64,000 bases of DNA, taken from NCBI GenBank assembly GCA_039592335.1, contig JBDHBX010000002.1:124001-188000 (forward strand). The letters are read 5' to 3'. Of this stretch, positions 26,370-35,047 are shown piece after piece. The position numbers and the translations under genes were made by a program. How positions within the stretch are numbered: the first letter of the stretch is position 1; every line of letters starts with the position of its first letter. This DNA is from WVYX01 sp039592335 (GTDB lineage: Bacteria; Gemmatimonadota; Gemmatimonadetes; Gemmatimonadales; GWC2-71-9). The notes beneath the pieces were generated by a model. It saw only the letters and a program-made list of their open reading frames with translations, had not been told where the DNA came from and ran no database searches.

Positions 26370-27748
26370 ACGCCTTGTGGGTCCTGCAGGAGCTCGGTCA
26401 GCAGCTTGCCCAAACGCGCGAGGGAGTGGAGCAGACCGTCCTCGCACGGCTCGTGGGCGTCGTGGGCATCGCCACGATGATCGTGATCGCCTGGCTGCTC
26501 TCCAAGGACCGGCGGCGCGTCAACTGGCGGTTGGTGGGGTCCGGAGTGGCGCTGCAGGTGGTGTTTGGCGTCCTCGTGCTCAAGACGGGCGTCGGTCGCG
26601 CGCTGTTCAGGGCCGCCAACGACGTGTTCATCAAGCTGCTGGGGTTCACCGAGGAGGGCGCCCGCTTCATCTTCGGCAACCTCGTCAAGAACAACGTGCC
26701 CGTCGGGCCGGTCACCCAAGCACCGGCGGACATGGCCCCGGTGCAATCGGTCGAGATGTGGGCCAACACGGGCTCGTACTTCGCGTTCAGCGTGCTGCCC
26801 ACGATCATCTTCTTCTCCTCGCTGATGGCGGTGCTGTACTACCTCGGCCTGATGCAGCGCATCGTCCAGGGCATCGCGTGGGTCATGCAGCGCACCATGG
26901 GCACGTCGGGGGCCGAGACCCTGTCAGTCGCGGGGAACATCTTTGTGGGGCCGACCGAGGCGCCGCTGATGATCCGCCCGTTCGTCGGGAAGATGACGTA
27001 CTCCGAGCTCGACACGGTCATGGTGGGTGGCTTCGCCACTATCGCCGGCGGCGTGATGGCGGCCTACGTCGCGATGCTCTCGCCGTACTTCAGCGACATC
27101 GCGGGGCACCTGCTCACGGCCAGTGTGATGAATGCCCCGGCCGCGCTCTACATCTCGAAGCTGCTGGTGCCCGAGGTGGACGCGCCCGTCACCAAGGGGA
27201 AGTCCAAGCTGACGGTGGAAAAGGAGGAGGCGAACGTCATCGACGCGGCGGCATCCGGGGCGGCGCAGGGCCTCAAGCTGGCGTTCAACGTGGCAGCGAT
27301 GCTGCTCGCGTTCGTGGCGCTCATCGCGATGGTCAACTACTTGGTTGGGGGTGTCGGGGGGGTGGTCGGCATCGAGGGACTCACGCTGGAGCGGATCTTC
27401 GGTTGGGTGCTGGCGCCGCTCGCCCTGGTCATGGGCGTGCCGTGGGCCGATGCCGGCACCGTCGGCGCGCTGGTGGGAGTGAAGGTCGTGCTGACCGAGT
27501 TTATCGCCTACCTCCAGTTGGCCGGCACGATGGCCGCGGACGGTGCGATCTCCCCCAAGGGTGCGGTGATCGCCACGTACGCGCTGCTCGGCTTCGCCAA
27601 CTTCCCCTCCATCGCGATTCAGATCGGCGGCATCGGGGGCATCGCACCCGAGCGGCGCGGCGATCTCTCGCGGCTCGGACTCAAGGCCATGGTCGGCGGC
27701 AACCTAGCGGCGTTCACGTCGGCGAGTCTGGCGGGACTGTTGGTGTGA
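26366..27748 (+). CDS. nupC: Concentrative nucleoside transporter (CNT/NupC family)
   Basis: Imports nucleosides with sodium or protons. A 460-residue membrane protein; family landmarks are GNIFVGPTEAPLMIRPF, the gating segment MTYSELDTVMVGGFATIAG and the C-terminal FANFPSIAIQIGGIG. About ten helices. An unusual hydrophilic loop (LVPEVDAPVTKGKSKL) separates halves. Overlaps add (ATGA) and the phosphorylase gene (GTGA). Confidence 0.93.
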   Translation: MNALWVLQELGQQLAQTREGVEQTVLARLVGVVGIATMIVIAWLLSKDRRRVNWRLVGSGVALQVVFGVLVLKTGVGRALFRAANDVFIKLLGFTEEGARFIFGNLVKNNVPVGPVTQAPADMAPVQSVEMWANTGSYFAFSVLPTIIFFSSLMAVLYYLGLMQRIVQGIAWVMQRTMGTSGAETLSVAGNIFVGPTEAPLMIRPFVGKMTYSELDTVMVGGFATIAGGVMAAYVAMLSPYFSDIAGHLLTASVMNAPAALYISKLLVPEVDAPVTKGKSKLTVEKEEANVIDAAASGAAQGLKLAFNVAAMLLAFVALIAMVNYLVGGVGGVVGIEGLTLERIFGWVLAPLALVMGVPWADAGTVGALVGVKVVLTEFIAYLQLAGTMAADGAISPKGAVIATYALLGFANFPSIAIQIGGIGGIAPERRGDLSRLGLKAMVGGNLAAFTSASLAGLLV

Positions 27749-28551
27749 GCATCTCCGACGCCGTCGCGATCGTGCGGGAGCGGCTGGGCGACCTCGAGCC
27801 CCGGGTGGCCGTCGTGCTCGGCTCGGGTCTCGGAGGCCTGGCAGAGGCGGTGCCGGCGCCCACCCGCATTCCTTATCAGGGGATCCCCGGCTTCCCCACT
27901 CCCCGGGTCGAGGGCCACGCCGGGGAGTTGATCGCGGGCGAGCTCGAAGGCGTGTCGGTGATCCTCCAGAGCGGCCGTTTTCATCTATATGAAGGCCACC
28001 CGCCCGACACGGCTGCCATGCCGGTGCGCACCTTCGCGGAGCTCGGTGTCGAGATCCTGATCGTCACCAACGCGGCAGGGGGCCTGCAGGCGGCGTTCCG
28101 GGTTCCCACCCTGATGCTGATCGCCGACCACGTGAACCTCATGTGGCGGAACCCGCTGATCGGTCCGGTGCTGGAGGGCGAGGAGCGCTTCCCCGACATG
28201 GCGGTGCCGTACGATCGGGACCTGCGGGAGTTGGCCAGGCGGGCGGCCAGGGAGGCGGGAATCCGGCTGGAGGAGGGGGTGTACGCCGGGGTGCTGGGGC
28301 CCAGCTACGAGACCCCCGCCGAGATCGGGATGCTCAAGCGCGTCGGGGCGGATGCGGTGGGGATGTCCACCGTGCCGGAGGTGGTGGCCGCCCGGGCCCG
28401 TGGGCTCCGCGTGCTGGGGATCTCCAGCATCACCAACGCTGCGGCGGGGCTGTCCGGGGAGCCGCTGTCGCACGAGGAGGTGCTCGAAGCCGGGCGGCAC
28501 CTGGCGGCGGATCTGGAAGTCGTTGTCAGGGGGGTGCTTAGCAGCATCTGA
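27745..28551 (+). CDS. punA: Purine nucleoside phosphorylase (PNP type I, inosine-guanosine)
   Basis: Splits inosine or guanosine with phosphate to base and ribose-1-phosphate, completing the salvage route. The 268-residue protein shows the phosphate loop GSGLGGLAE, the segment VEGHAGELI, the His loop QSGRFHLYEG, NAAGGL, and the base site PSYETPAEI and VGMSTVPEV. It is the trimeric, low-molecular-mass type rather than the DeoD type. GTG 27745 overlaps the transporter stop. It closes a four-gene coupled operon that runs small protein, add, nupC, punA. Confidence 0.92.
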   Translation: MSISDAVAIVRERLGDLEPRVAVVLGSGLGGLAEAVPAPTRIPYQGIPGFPTPRVEGHAGELIAGELEGVSVILQSGRFHLYEGHPPDTAAMPVRTFAELGVEILIVTNAAGGLQAAFRVPTLMLIADHVNLMWRNPLIGPVLEGEERFPDMAVPYDRDLRELARRAAREAGIRLEEGVYAGVLGPSYETPAEIGMLKRVGADAVGMSTVPEVVAARARGLRVLGISSITNAAAGLSGEPLSHEEVLEAGRHLAADLEVVVRGVLSSI

Positions 28552-28866
28552 GCGCGGTCCATTGCAGGGACGGCTCGTTGCGGTGAGGGGGGACCTCTCG
28601 GGCAGGACTTCTGATGCAGCCGCCCACCGCCCCGTACCTCTCATTTCATTCCGCCCACCACCTCAGCCCCCAGAAGCCCTGCCTACGAGGTCCCCCCTCC
28701 CCTCGGCTGCCGGGCTCCGCCGCGCGGTCAGCTCCTTCCCTGCCGGACCTGACAGCCTCCGCGCCCGCCCGCCGGGGCGCCCGGCCCACCCCCCCTTTCA
28801 ACCTGCAACCCTTTTCTCCATGGTTGTGTCTCCTAGACAGCAACGACCCACGAGCTCGGGGGTTGG
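28552..28866 (+). other. Intergenic spacer with C-rich tract and long inverted repeat
   Basis: A 315-base region with no supported gene. GAGGGGGGACCTC (28585-28597) is repeated inverted and perfect at 28687-28699. The stretch between is C-rich and G-poor, as Rho-binding sites are. A candidate promoter for the sigma-factor gene lies near its end. Confidence 0.5.
28804..28833 (+). promoter_or_regulatory. Candidate ECF-sigma (self-regulated) promoter
   Basis: TGCAACC at 28804-28810 and TGTCTCC at 28827-28833 are 16 bases apart, resembling the AAC-containing -35 and GTC-containing -10 pattern of ECF promoters. It is 33 bases upstream of the sigma gene. Confidence 0.4.
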
Positions 28867-29409
28867 GTGGACGAACAAGCACTGATCGCCGGCGTCCGCG
28901 CCGGAGAGCCACAAGCGGAGCGCGCGCTCTACGACGAGAACGTCGACCGGGTCTACCGGTTGGCGTACCGGATGACCGGCGACGAGGAGCTGGCCCGGGA
29001 CTTCACGCAGGACGCGTTCATCCGGGCCTTTGAGAAGATCGACCAGTTCCGGGGTGAGGCGGCGCTTCCCACCTGGTTACGGTCGATCGCGGTGAGCGTG
29101 ATCCTGAACGGGCTCAGGAAGGTGAAGCGGCTGCGGCAGCGCGAGGTGGGGTTGAACGTGGCCGGGGCGGTCGGAGGGAATCCGAGGCAGGCCGAGCCGG
29201 ATCTGAAGGTGAAGCTGCGGGGCGCGATCGATGCGCTGCCTGACAAATATCGGATGGTGTTCGTGATGCACGACGTCGAGGGATACACCCACCAGGAAAT
29301 CAGCGAGGCGCTGGGCATGCAGCTCGGCACCTCCAAGGCGCAGCTCTCGCGGGCCCGGGCCAAGCTGCGGGAATCGCTCGCGGAGTTCGCCGGGGAGTGG
29401 GCGTCATGA
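28867..29409 (+). CDS. ECF-family RNA polymerase sigma factor
   Basis: A 180-residue sigma-70-family factor with regions 2 and 4 only. Region 2 shows YRLAYRMTGDEELARDFTQDAFIRAFEK, continuing to TWLRSIAVSVILN; region 4 is LPDKYRMVFVMHDVEGYTHQEI and a helix-turn-helix. The GTG start follows GGGGG-rich sequence. It heads an operon with a membrane anti-sigma candidate (overlap ATGA) and three HEAT-repeat proteins. The motif HDVEGYxHxEI is shared with the second sigma factor at 41607, so they are closely related paralogues. Confidence 0.93.
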   Translation: MDEQALIAGVRAGEPQAERALYDENVDRVYRLAYRMTGDEELARDFTQDAFIRAFEKIDQFRGEAALPTWLRSIAVSVILNGLRKVKRLRQREVGLNVAGAVGGNPRQAEPDLKVKLRGAIDALPDKYRMVFVMHDVEGYTHQEISEALGMQLGTSKAQLSRARAKLRESLAEFAGEWAS

Positions 29410-30074
29410 CCGAGGAGAAGTTCCAGGAGTTCCTGCGCGACGCAGCGCAGGACTACCACCGGCCACCGGAGCCGCCACGGGCAGAGATGTGGCAGGCGAT
29501 CCGGGCGGCGCAGCGGGCGCAAGAGGCGGAGCGCGCCCGCCGGGCCTGGCGGTGGCAGCGCGGCGCGTTCCGCTCGCCCGTAGTGCGCTGGGGCGTGGGC
29601 ATCGCCGCCGCGCTGGTGATCGGCATCGGCATCGGGAGACTCATGCCGCGGGGAGCGGGAACGCAGCTCGTGGAGGGCCCTGACGCCGAGCCGGCGGCTG
29701 AGACTGCGGGACGCGGCGCCGCGTACCAGTTCGCGGCGAACGAGCACCTGGGGCAGGTAGAGATGTTCCTCACGGCGTTCCGGGTGGATGCGCGCACGGG
29801 ACGCACGGTGAGCGACTCACCGGACCAGGCCCGGCAGCTGCTCAGCACCACGCGGCTGCTGCTCGACTCCCCGGCATCGGACGACACCCAGCTGCGCACG
29901 CTGCTGGAGGACATCGAGCTGGTGCTGGTGCAGATCTCGCAGTTCGCGGGCCAGCAGGACAACGAGGAGTTGGACTTGATCGACGACAGCATGGAGCGGC
30001 GCAGCGTGCTGCTCCGGTTGCAGACGGCGTTGACCGGCCAGCCGGGTATGGCCGGCGTGCAAGGAGTGCTCTGA
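29406..30074 (+). CDS. Single-pass membrane protein, probable anti-sigma factor
   Basis: A 222-residue protein: a hydrophilic cytoplasmic region (about 1-60) rich in Arg and Ala, one membrane helix (about 62-80, WGVGIAAALVIGIGIGRLM), and a periplasmic domain of helices with many Gln, Asp and Leu (for example SDDTQLRTLLEDIELVLVQI). Its position right after an ECF sigma gene, with overlapping codons, fits the anti-sigma role. No zinc-binding motif is seen, unlike the anti-sigma protein at 42194. The periplasmic helical domain may sense the HEAT-repeat proteins encoded next. Confidence 0.65.
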   Translation: MTEEKFQEFLRDAAQDYHRPPEPPRAEMWQAIRAAQRAQEAERARRAWRWQRGAFRSPVVRWGVGIAAALVIGIGIGRLMPRGAGTQLVEGPDAEPAAETAGRGAAYQFAANEHLGQVEMFLTAFRVDARTGRTVSDSPDQARQLLSTTRLLLDSPASDDTQLRTLLEDIELVLVQISQFAGQQDNEELDLIDDSMERRSVLLRLQTALTGQPGMAGVQGVL

Positions 30075-31498
30075 TGCGGAAGATGACGATGGTTCTAGGA
30101 CTCATCACCCTGTGGGCTGGCGTGACCGCGACGGCGCACGCGCAGGAGCCGGTGGCTGCGGCTGCCGGGCTGAGCGCGGTTGCAGCGCCCACTGCGGCGG
30201 CGCTACCTGCGGGCCTGCTGCCGCAGGATCCCGCCGATTCGCTGTACCGCGCGGGGCGCAGAGCGTTGAACGCCGGCAATTACCGCGAGGCGGCCGACTA
30301 CTTCGCCACCATCCGTGCGCGGTATCCCAACTCCGGGTACGTAGCCGATGCCTATTACTGGGAGGCCTACGCGCGGTACCGCGGCGGCAACACCGAAGAC
30401 CTGAAGGTGGCGCGCGAGCTGCTCAGGCAGCAGGCGCAGCAGTATCCCGACGCCGCCACAACGCACGACGCCGAGATCCTGCTGGCCCGTGTTCGGGGCA
30501 CCCTGGCGCGCCGGGGTGATGCGGAGGCCGCCGAGAGGGTGGCCGTCGACGCGGCCCCTGATGCGCCGCGCCCCGATCGGCCCGAGCGCCCTGACCGGCC
30601 CCCGCGCCCTCCGAGGCACGAGGACGACATGCGGGTGGCCGCGCTCAACGCGCTGCTGCAGATGAACGCCGAGCAGGCGGTCCCCATCCTCCGGAAGGTG
30701 CTGGAGAAGCGGGACGAAGGCTCGGTGGAGCTGCGGCGCAAGGCGGTATTCATCATCTCGCAGCAGCACAGCGACGAGACCGCCGAGATCATGTTGGACG
30801 TGGTGCGTAACGATCCGGACCCCGAGGTGCGCGCCCAGGCGGTGTTCTGGCTCTCGCAGGTGCCGACCGAGGAAGCGGTGATCGCGCTCGACTCCGTGCT
30901 ACTCCACTCCACCGACCGCGAGGTGCAGGAGAAGGCGGTGTTCGCGCTGTCGCAGCATGCGAGCCGCCGGGCGATACAGGGTCTGCGCAACTACGTGCAG
31001 CGGGACGACGTGCCGGAGGGGCTCAAGGAGAAGGCGATCTTCTGGATCGGGCAGCACCACGACCCCGAGAACCGGGAGTTCCTGCGGGAGCTGTACGGCC
31101 AGCTCCGAAGCGCAGAGCTCAGGGAGCGCGTGATCTTCTCGATCTCTCAGGGCGGCACCGAGGAGGACTCGCGCTGGCTCATGGATCGGGCGCTGGATCC
31201 CGACGAATCGCTCGAGATGCGGAAGAAGGCGCTCTTCTGGGCGGGCCAGAGCCACGAGGTGAGCGCGACCGACCTGGTGCGGTTATACGACACCATCGGC
31301 GACACCGACATGAAGAACCAGCTCATCTTCGTGTTCTCGCAGCGGCACGAGCCCGAAGTGATCGACAAGCTGATGGACATCGCGCGCAACGAGTCCGATC
31401 CGGACCTGCGGAAGAAGGCGGTGTTCTGGTTGGGGCAGTCGCACGATCCGAGAGTGGCCGACTTCCTGCTCGAGCTCATCACGCAGGAAGTGCCCTAG
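30074..31498 (+). CDS. Exported HEAT-repeat protein with N-terminal TPR-like region
   Basis: A 474-residue protein with a signal peptide (LGLITLWAGVTATAHAQ), then a helical TPR/tol-pal-like segment with DSLYRAGRRALNAGNYREAA (about 55-130), a Pro/Arg-rich linker (around 165-185), and then about eight HEAT repeats of ~31 residues. Each repeat carries the pattern KAVFWLSQ or a close variant, for example KAVFALSQ, KAIFWIGQ and RVIFSISQ. HEAT arrays form an alpha solenoid for protein binding; the partner is unknown. ATG overlaps the preceding stop by one base (TGATG). The last repeats are almost copied in the next gene. Confidence 0.8.
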   Translation: MRKMTMVLGLITLWAGVTATAHAQEPVAAAAGLSAVAAPTAAALPAGLLPQDPADSLYRAGRRALNAGNYREAADYFATIRARYPNSGYVADAYYWEAYARYRGGNTEDLKVARELLRQQAQQYPDAATTHDAEILLARVRGTLARRGDAEAAERVAVDAAPDAPRPDRPERPDRPPRPPRHEDDMRVAALNALLQMNAEQAVPILRKVLEKRDEGSVELRRKAVFIISQQHSDETAEIMLDVVRNDPDPEVRAQAVFWLSQVPTEEAVIALDSVLLHSTDREVQEKAVFALSQHASRRAIQGLRNYVQRDDVPEGLKEKAIFWIGQHHDPENREFLRELYGQLRSAELRERVIFSISQGGTEEDSRWLMDRALDPDESLEMRKKALFWAGQSHEVSATDLVRLYDTIGDTDMKNQLIFVFSQRHEPEVIDKLMDIARNESDPDLRKKAVFWLGQSHDPRVADFLLELITQEVP

Positions 31499-31528
31499 AG
31501 CGTGGTGCACCAGCAAGGAGAACGAACG

Positions 31529-32314
31529 ATGCGGTTCTTTCCCATAGTGGCAGTGGTCGGGGGCATCGCGCTCACCGGCGTGGCCTACGACACTCCTGTC
31601 GCTCCGACGTGGAGCGGGGTCTTGCAGGAATGCGAGGACCAGGAGCTGCAGCGCGCGGCGATGAACGCGCTGCTGCAGATGGATGCCGAGCAGGCGATGC
31701 CGATCCTGATGAAGGTGCTCGAGCGGCGTGACCCCTGCTCGACCGAGCTGCGCGAGAAGGCGGTGTTCGTGATCTCGCAGCACGAGACCGCCGAGACCGC
31801 CTCGATCCTGCTCGACGTGGTGCGCGACGATCCGGACGCCGACGTCCGCGCCAAGGCGGTGTTCTGGCTCTCCCAGGTGCCGGGCGAGGCGACGGTGATT
31901 GCGCTCGACTCCCTGTTGCTGCACTCCACCGACCGCGAGGTGCAGAAGAAGGCGCTCTTCGCCCTCTCCCAGCACGACAGCGAGCGGGCCGGGCAGGCGT
32001 TGCAAGCCTACGCGCAGAGCACGGAGCAGCCCGACGCCTTGCGGGAGAAGGCGATCTTCTGGCTGAGCCAGCACGACGACGCGGGGAACGTGGGCTTCCT
32101 GCAGCAGCTGTACGGTCAGCTCGAGACGCGCCGGCTCAAGCAGCGCGTGATCTTCGGGCTGTCGCAACGCGACGAGCCGGAGGCGGTGGATTACCTGATG
32201 CAAATCGCCCGTACCGAGACCGACCCCGACCTGCAGAAGAAGGCGCTCTTCTGGCTGGGACAGACCAACGACCCGCGGGTGGCCGACTTCCTGCTGGAGA
32301 TCATCGGACAATGA
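31529..32314 (+). CDS. Exported HEAT-repeat protein, second of three
   Basis: A 261-residue protein with a signal peptide (PIVAVVGGIALTGVAY) and about seven HEAT repeats. Several are near copies of the preceding gene's repeats: for example ALDSLLLHSTDREVQ against ALDSVLLHSTDREVQ. This shows local gene duplication. ATG 31529 has AAGGAG upstream; an earlier in-frame GTG at 31502 precedes that site. Two Cys (ECEDQELQ and RDPCSTEL) may form a disulfide. The stop overlaps the third HEAT gene by four bases (ATGA). Confidence 0.78.
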   Translation: MRFFPIVAVVGGIALTGVAYDTPVAPTWSGVLQECEDQELQRAAMNALLQMDAEQAMPILMKVLERRDPCSTELREKAVFVISQHETAETASILLDVVRDDPDADVRAKAVFWLSQVPGEATVIALDSLLLHSTDREVQKKALFALSQHDSERAGQALQAYAQSTEQPDALREKAIFWLSQHDDAGNVGFLQQLYGQLETRRLKQRVIFGLSQRDEPEAVDYLMQIARTETDPDLQKKALFWLGQTNDPRVADFLLEIIGQ

Positions 32315-33078
32315 CGACGAAGCCCTTCGTCGGCGCCGTAGTGCTCCTCGCCGCCGCGGTCGCAACGGCCGCGCCGGCGCGGAGCCAGTCGATCGCCGAC
32401 CAGGTGGACGCAGTGCGCGACGGCCAGGTGCGGATGAGCTTCGCCGCCAAGCCGGGCGTGTGTGGGGACGGGCGCAACATCAACATGCGCTCCCACCGCA
32501 GCACCGCCGATTGGGAGAGCTGGTGCGAGCCCGGACCGGTGCGTGTCGCTATCGACGTCAGCGCCGGCGAGATCGTGGACCTGGACACCTACGTCGGTGG
32601 CCGCTGGCGGGACCGGGCCAACGTGACCGATCTGGGGATGGTCCCGGCGCCCGAGGCAGCCGCGTACTTCTTGGATCTCGCCACCACCGCGCCCAGCCAC
32701 GTGTCCAAGCACGCCATCATGCCGGCTGTCGCGGCCGACAGTGCCGAGGTGTGGCCCGGCCTGCTGCGCATCGCCAAGGCCGATGACCGGCCGCGGGAAA
32801 CGAGGAAGGCGGCGGTGTTCTGGCTCTCCCAGGCGGCCGGCGAGGCGGCGGCCGCGGGGCTCGAGGAGATCGTGCTGGACGAGGACGAGGACTTCAGCGT
32901 CCGCAAGAGCGCGGTGTTCGCGGTGTCCCAGCTACCCGATGACGAGGGTGTTCCGATTCTCGTGCGGGTGGCCCGCACGCACCAGGATCCGCGCATCCTG
33001 AAGCAGGCCATCTTCTGGCTGGGGCAGAGCGGCGATCCCCGGGCCATTGTGCTGTTCGAGGAGCTGCTGACGCCGTAA
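32311..33078 (+). CDS. Exported HEAT-repeat protein, third of three
   Basis: A 255-residue protein with a signal peptide (VVLLAAAVATAAPARSQ), a ~100-residue N-terminal domain with three Cys (GVCGDG, WCEPG) and a beta-type pattern (VDLDTYVGGRW), followed by about five HEAT repeats with KAAVFWLSQ, SAVFAVSQ and QAIFWLGQ. It differs from the first two in this N-terminal domain. It ends the sigma/anti-sigma/HEAT operon, and a clear terminator follows 24 bases later. Confidence 0.75.
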   Translation: MTTKPFVGAVVLLAAAVATAAPARSQSIADQVDAVRDGQVRMSFAAKPGVCGDGRNINMRSHRSTADWESWCEPGPVRVAIDVSAGEIVDLDTYVGGRWRDRANVTDLGMVPAPEAAAYFLDLATTAPSHVSKHAIMPAVAADSAEVWPGLLRIAKADDRPRETRKAAVFWLSQAAGEAAAAGLEEIVLDEDEDFSVRKSAVFAVSQLPDDEGVPILVRVARTHQDPRILKQAIFWLGQSGDPRAIVLFEELLTP

Positions 33079-33101
33079 ACGGACCTGCCTTGGCGACCTA
33101 C

Positions 33102-33141
33102 ATGGGGCGGTGTGGCTCTCGGGCCATGTCCGCCCCATTTT
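33102..33141 (+). terminator. Intrinsic terminator of the HEAT operon
   Basis: A perfect 9-bp stem (33102-33110 with 33130-33138) with an inner GGC/GCC pairing is followed by TTTTAA. It lies 24 bases after the last HEAT gene. Confidence 0.75.
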
Positions 33142-33173
33142 AATGGCGCACCCAGCCCAGTCGGTGTTCGACG

Positions 33174-34610
33174 ATGAAGACCATTCGCCTTTCGCTCCTG
33201 ACACTTGCGGCCGCGAACCTCGCGGCTTGCGCCGTGAACCCGGCCACCGGCGAGCGGGAGTTCATGCTGGTCAGCGAGGGCCAGGAGATTGCCATGGGGC
33301 GGGAGGCCGACCCGCAGGTCTCGGCGGCCTTCGGCATCTACCCGGATACCGCAGTCCAGACCTATGTGGCCAACCTGGGCTACGATCTGGTGAGCGTCGC
33401 GGAGCGGCCCAATCTGCCCTGGACGTTCCGGGTGGTGGACGACCCCCTGGTGAACGCATTTGCGCTCCCAGGCGGCTACATCTACATCACCCGCGGGATC
33501 ATGGCCCACTTCAACTCCGAGGCGGAGTTGGTCTCGGTCCTGGGGCACGAGATCGGGCACGTCACGGCACGGCACTCGGCGCAACAAATGACGCAGCAGC
33601 AGCTGGCGCAGGTGGGCCTCGTGGCCGGCGCGGTGCTGGTGCCCGAGGTACAAGACTACCTCGGTATCGCGGCGGCGAGCCTCCAGCTGCTGTTCCTCAA
33701 GTTCAGTCGGGATGACGAGCGGCAGGCCGACGATCTGGGGCTGCGGTACATGAGCCGGGCCGGCTACGACCCGCGCGAGATGCCCGACGTGTACGAGATG
33801 TTGGGGGACGTGAGCGCGGCGAGCGGCGCCGGCGGGGTACCGGGGTGGCTCTCCACCCACCCGGATCCCGAGGACCGCAAGGAGCGGATGCTGGCGCAGA
33901 TCGACACCCTCGCGGTCGAGGGCACGAAGATACGCCAGGTCGAGTACCTGCAGCGACTCAACGGCATGACCTACGGCACCAACCCCCGTGAGGGCTACTT
34001 CCGCGAGAACGTGTTCTACCATCCCGATCTCGCGTTCCGGCTGGACTTCCCGGCGGGGTGGCAGACGGTGAACAGCAAGCGGCGCGTCGCGGCGCAGAGC
34101 TCGCGAGAGGACGCCCTCATCCAGCTCGACCTGTCTGACGAGGCCTCGCCCGAGGCCGCCGCGCGCTCGTTCGCGGCCCTGGAGGGGGTGCAGGTGGGCC
34201 GCTCCCAATCGGGCGACATCAATGGGCTCCGCGCGGCCTCACTCTCGTTCACCGCCACCACCGAGCAGCAGGTGCTGGCCGGCCTCGTGGCGTTCATCTC
34301 CTACGAGGGGAACCTCTACCGGCTCATGGGGCTCACGCTGCAGTCGCGCTGGAGTGCATATCGCAGCGCCTTCCAGCAGTCGATCATGAGCTTCAACCGG
34401 CTGGCCGACCGGGCCGCGCTGAGCGTGCAGCCGCTCGAACTGCAGATCGTGCAGCTCGACCGGCCGATGACGCTGGGGCAATTCGCCCAGCGCCACCCCT
34501 CTCAGGTGTCACTCGAGGAGTTGGCGCTGATCAACCAGGTCGATCCCGGTGTTGAGCTGGAGGAGGGACGGCCCCTCAAGCGCGTGGTCGGCGGTCCCTT
34601 GCCGCGGTAG
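33174..34610 (+). CDS. M48-family metalloprotease lipoprotein (BepA-like)
   Basis: Periplasmic zinc protease of the kind that assists outer-membrane assembly. Lipobox NLAAC (Cys19). The zinc site is HEIGH (His125, Glu126, His129), with a third ligand in DDERQADDLG about 65 residues on. ALPGGYIYITRG is another family segment. Behind the peptidase domain (to ~300) comes a ~180-residue C-terminal part that resembles stress-protein-like domains and ends with a LysM-like stretch (RHPSQVSLEELALINQVD). The gene is monocistronic by position, close to the next small gene. Confidence 0.88.
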   Translation: MKTIRLSLLTLAAANLAACAVNPATGEREFMLVSEGQEIAMGREADPQVSAAFGIYPDTAVQTYVANLGYDLVSVAERPNLPWTFRVVDDPLVNAFALPGGYIYITRGIMAHFNSEAELVSVLGHEIGHVTARHSAQQMTQQQLAQVGLVAGAVLVPEVQDYLGIAAASLQLLFLKFSRDDERQADDLGLRYMSRAGYDPREMPDVYEMLGDVSAASGAGGVPGWLSTHPDPEDRKERMLAQIDTLAVEGTKIRQVEYLQRLNGMTYGTNPREGYFRENVFYHPDLAFRLDFPAGWQTVNSKRRVAAQSSREDALIQLDLSDEASPEAAARSFAALEGVQVGRSQSGDINGLRAASLSFTATTEQQVLAGLVAFISYEGNLYRLMGLTLQSRWSAYRSAFQQSIMSFNRLADRAALSVQPLELQIVQLDRPMTLGQFAQRHPSQVSLEELALINQVDPGVELEEGRPLKRVVGGPLPR

Positions 34611-34616
34611 GACCGC

Positions 34617-35047
34617 TTGAGCCGACCGGTGTTGCAGGCGTCGCCCTATCGGGCTGCCCGGCTCGTGCACTTTGGGCTCGTGCTGGGCGTCGTGATGATC
34701 GTGCTCGTGTTTGCCGTCGTGAGGCCCGCGCTCGGCGTCGAGGTGATGGACCAGCTCACGACGGTGCTGCGCATCGTGGCCGTCCTGCTACTGTTCGCAA
34801 CCGTGGTGGTGATGCGGTTGGTGCGCAGTCAGATCGAGCGCCGATCCGCTCCCGCGACGATCGGGAGGCCTGGTGGCAGGCTACCCTGCCCAAGGCGATC
34901 GTCGTGTGGGCACTGGCCGACGGCACAGCCATGGCCGGGGCCGTGTTCTGGTTGCTCACCGGTGATTACGTGATCCTGGCCATCGTGGCCGGCGTCGCCC
35001 TGGCGCTGCTCGTGATGCACCGCCCGGCGGTGCTGGAGGAGGCCTAG
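34617..35047 (+). pseudogene. Small four-helix membrane protein, frameshifted
   Basis: The first part reads in one frame from GTG/TTG-type start at 34617 with two hydrophobic helices (FGLVLGVVMIVLVFAVV and IVAVLLLFATVVV) up to about 34845. The second part is in the -1 frame: it runs from about 34848 as an acidic loop and then two further helices ending at the TAG 35045-35047. Together they give a coherent ~143-residue protein with four helices; the original frame meets a stop after unrelated residues at 34973. Either one base is missing here or the gene is broken. I do not recognise a family. Its end overlaps the converging dehydrogenase gene. Confidence 0.6.
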
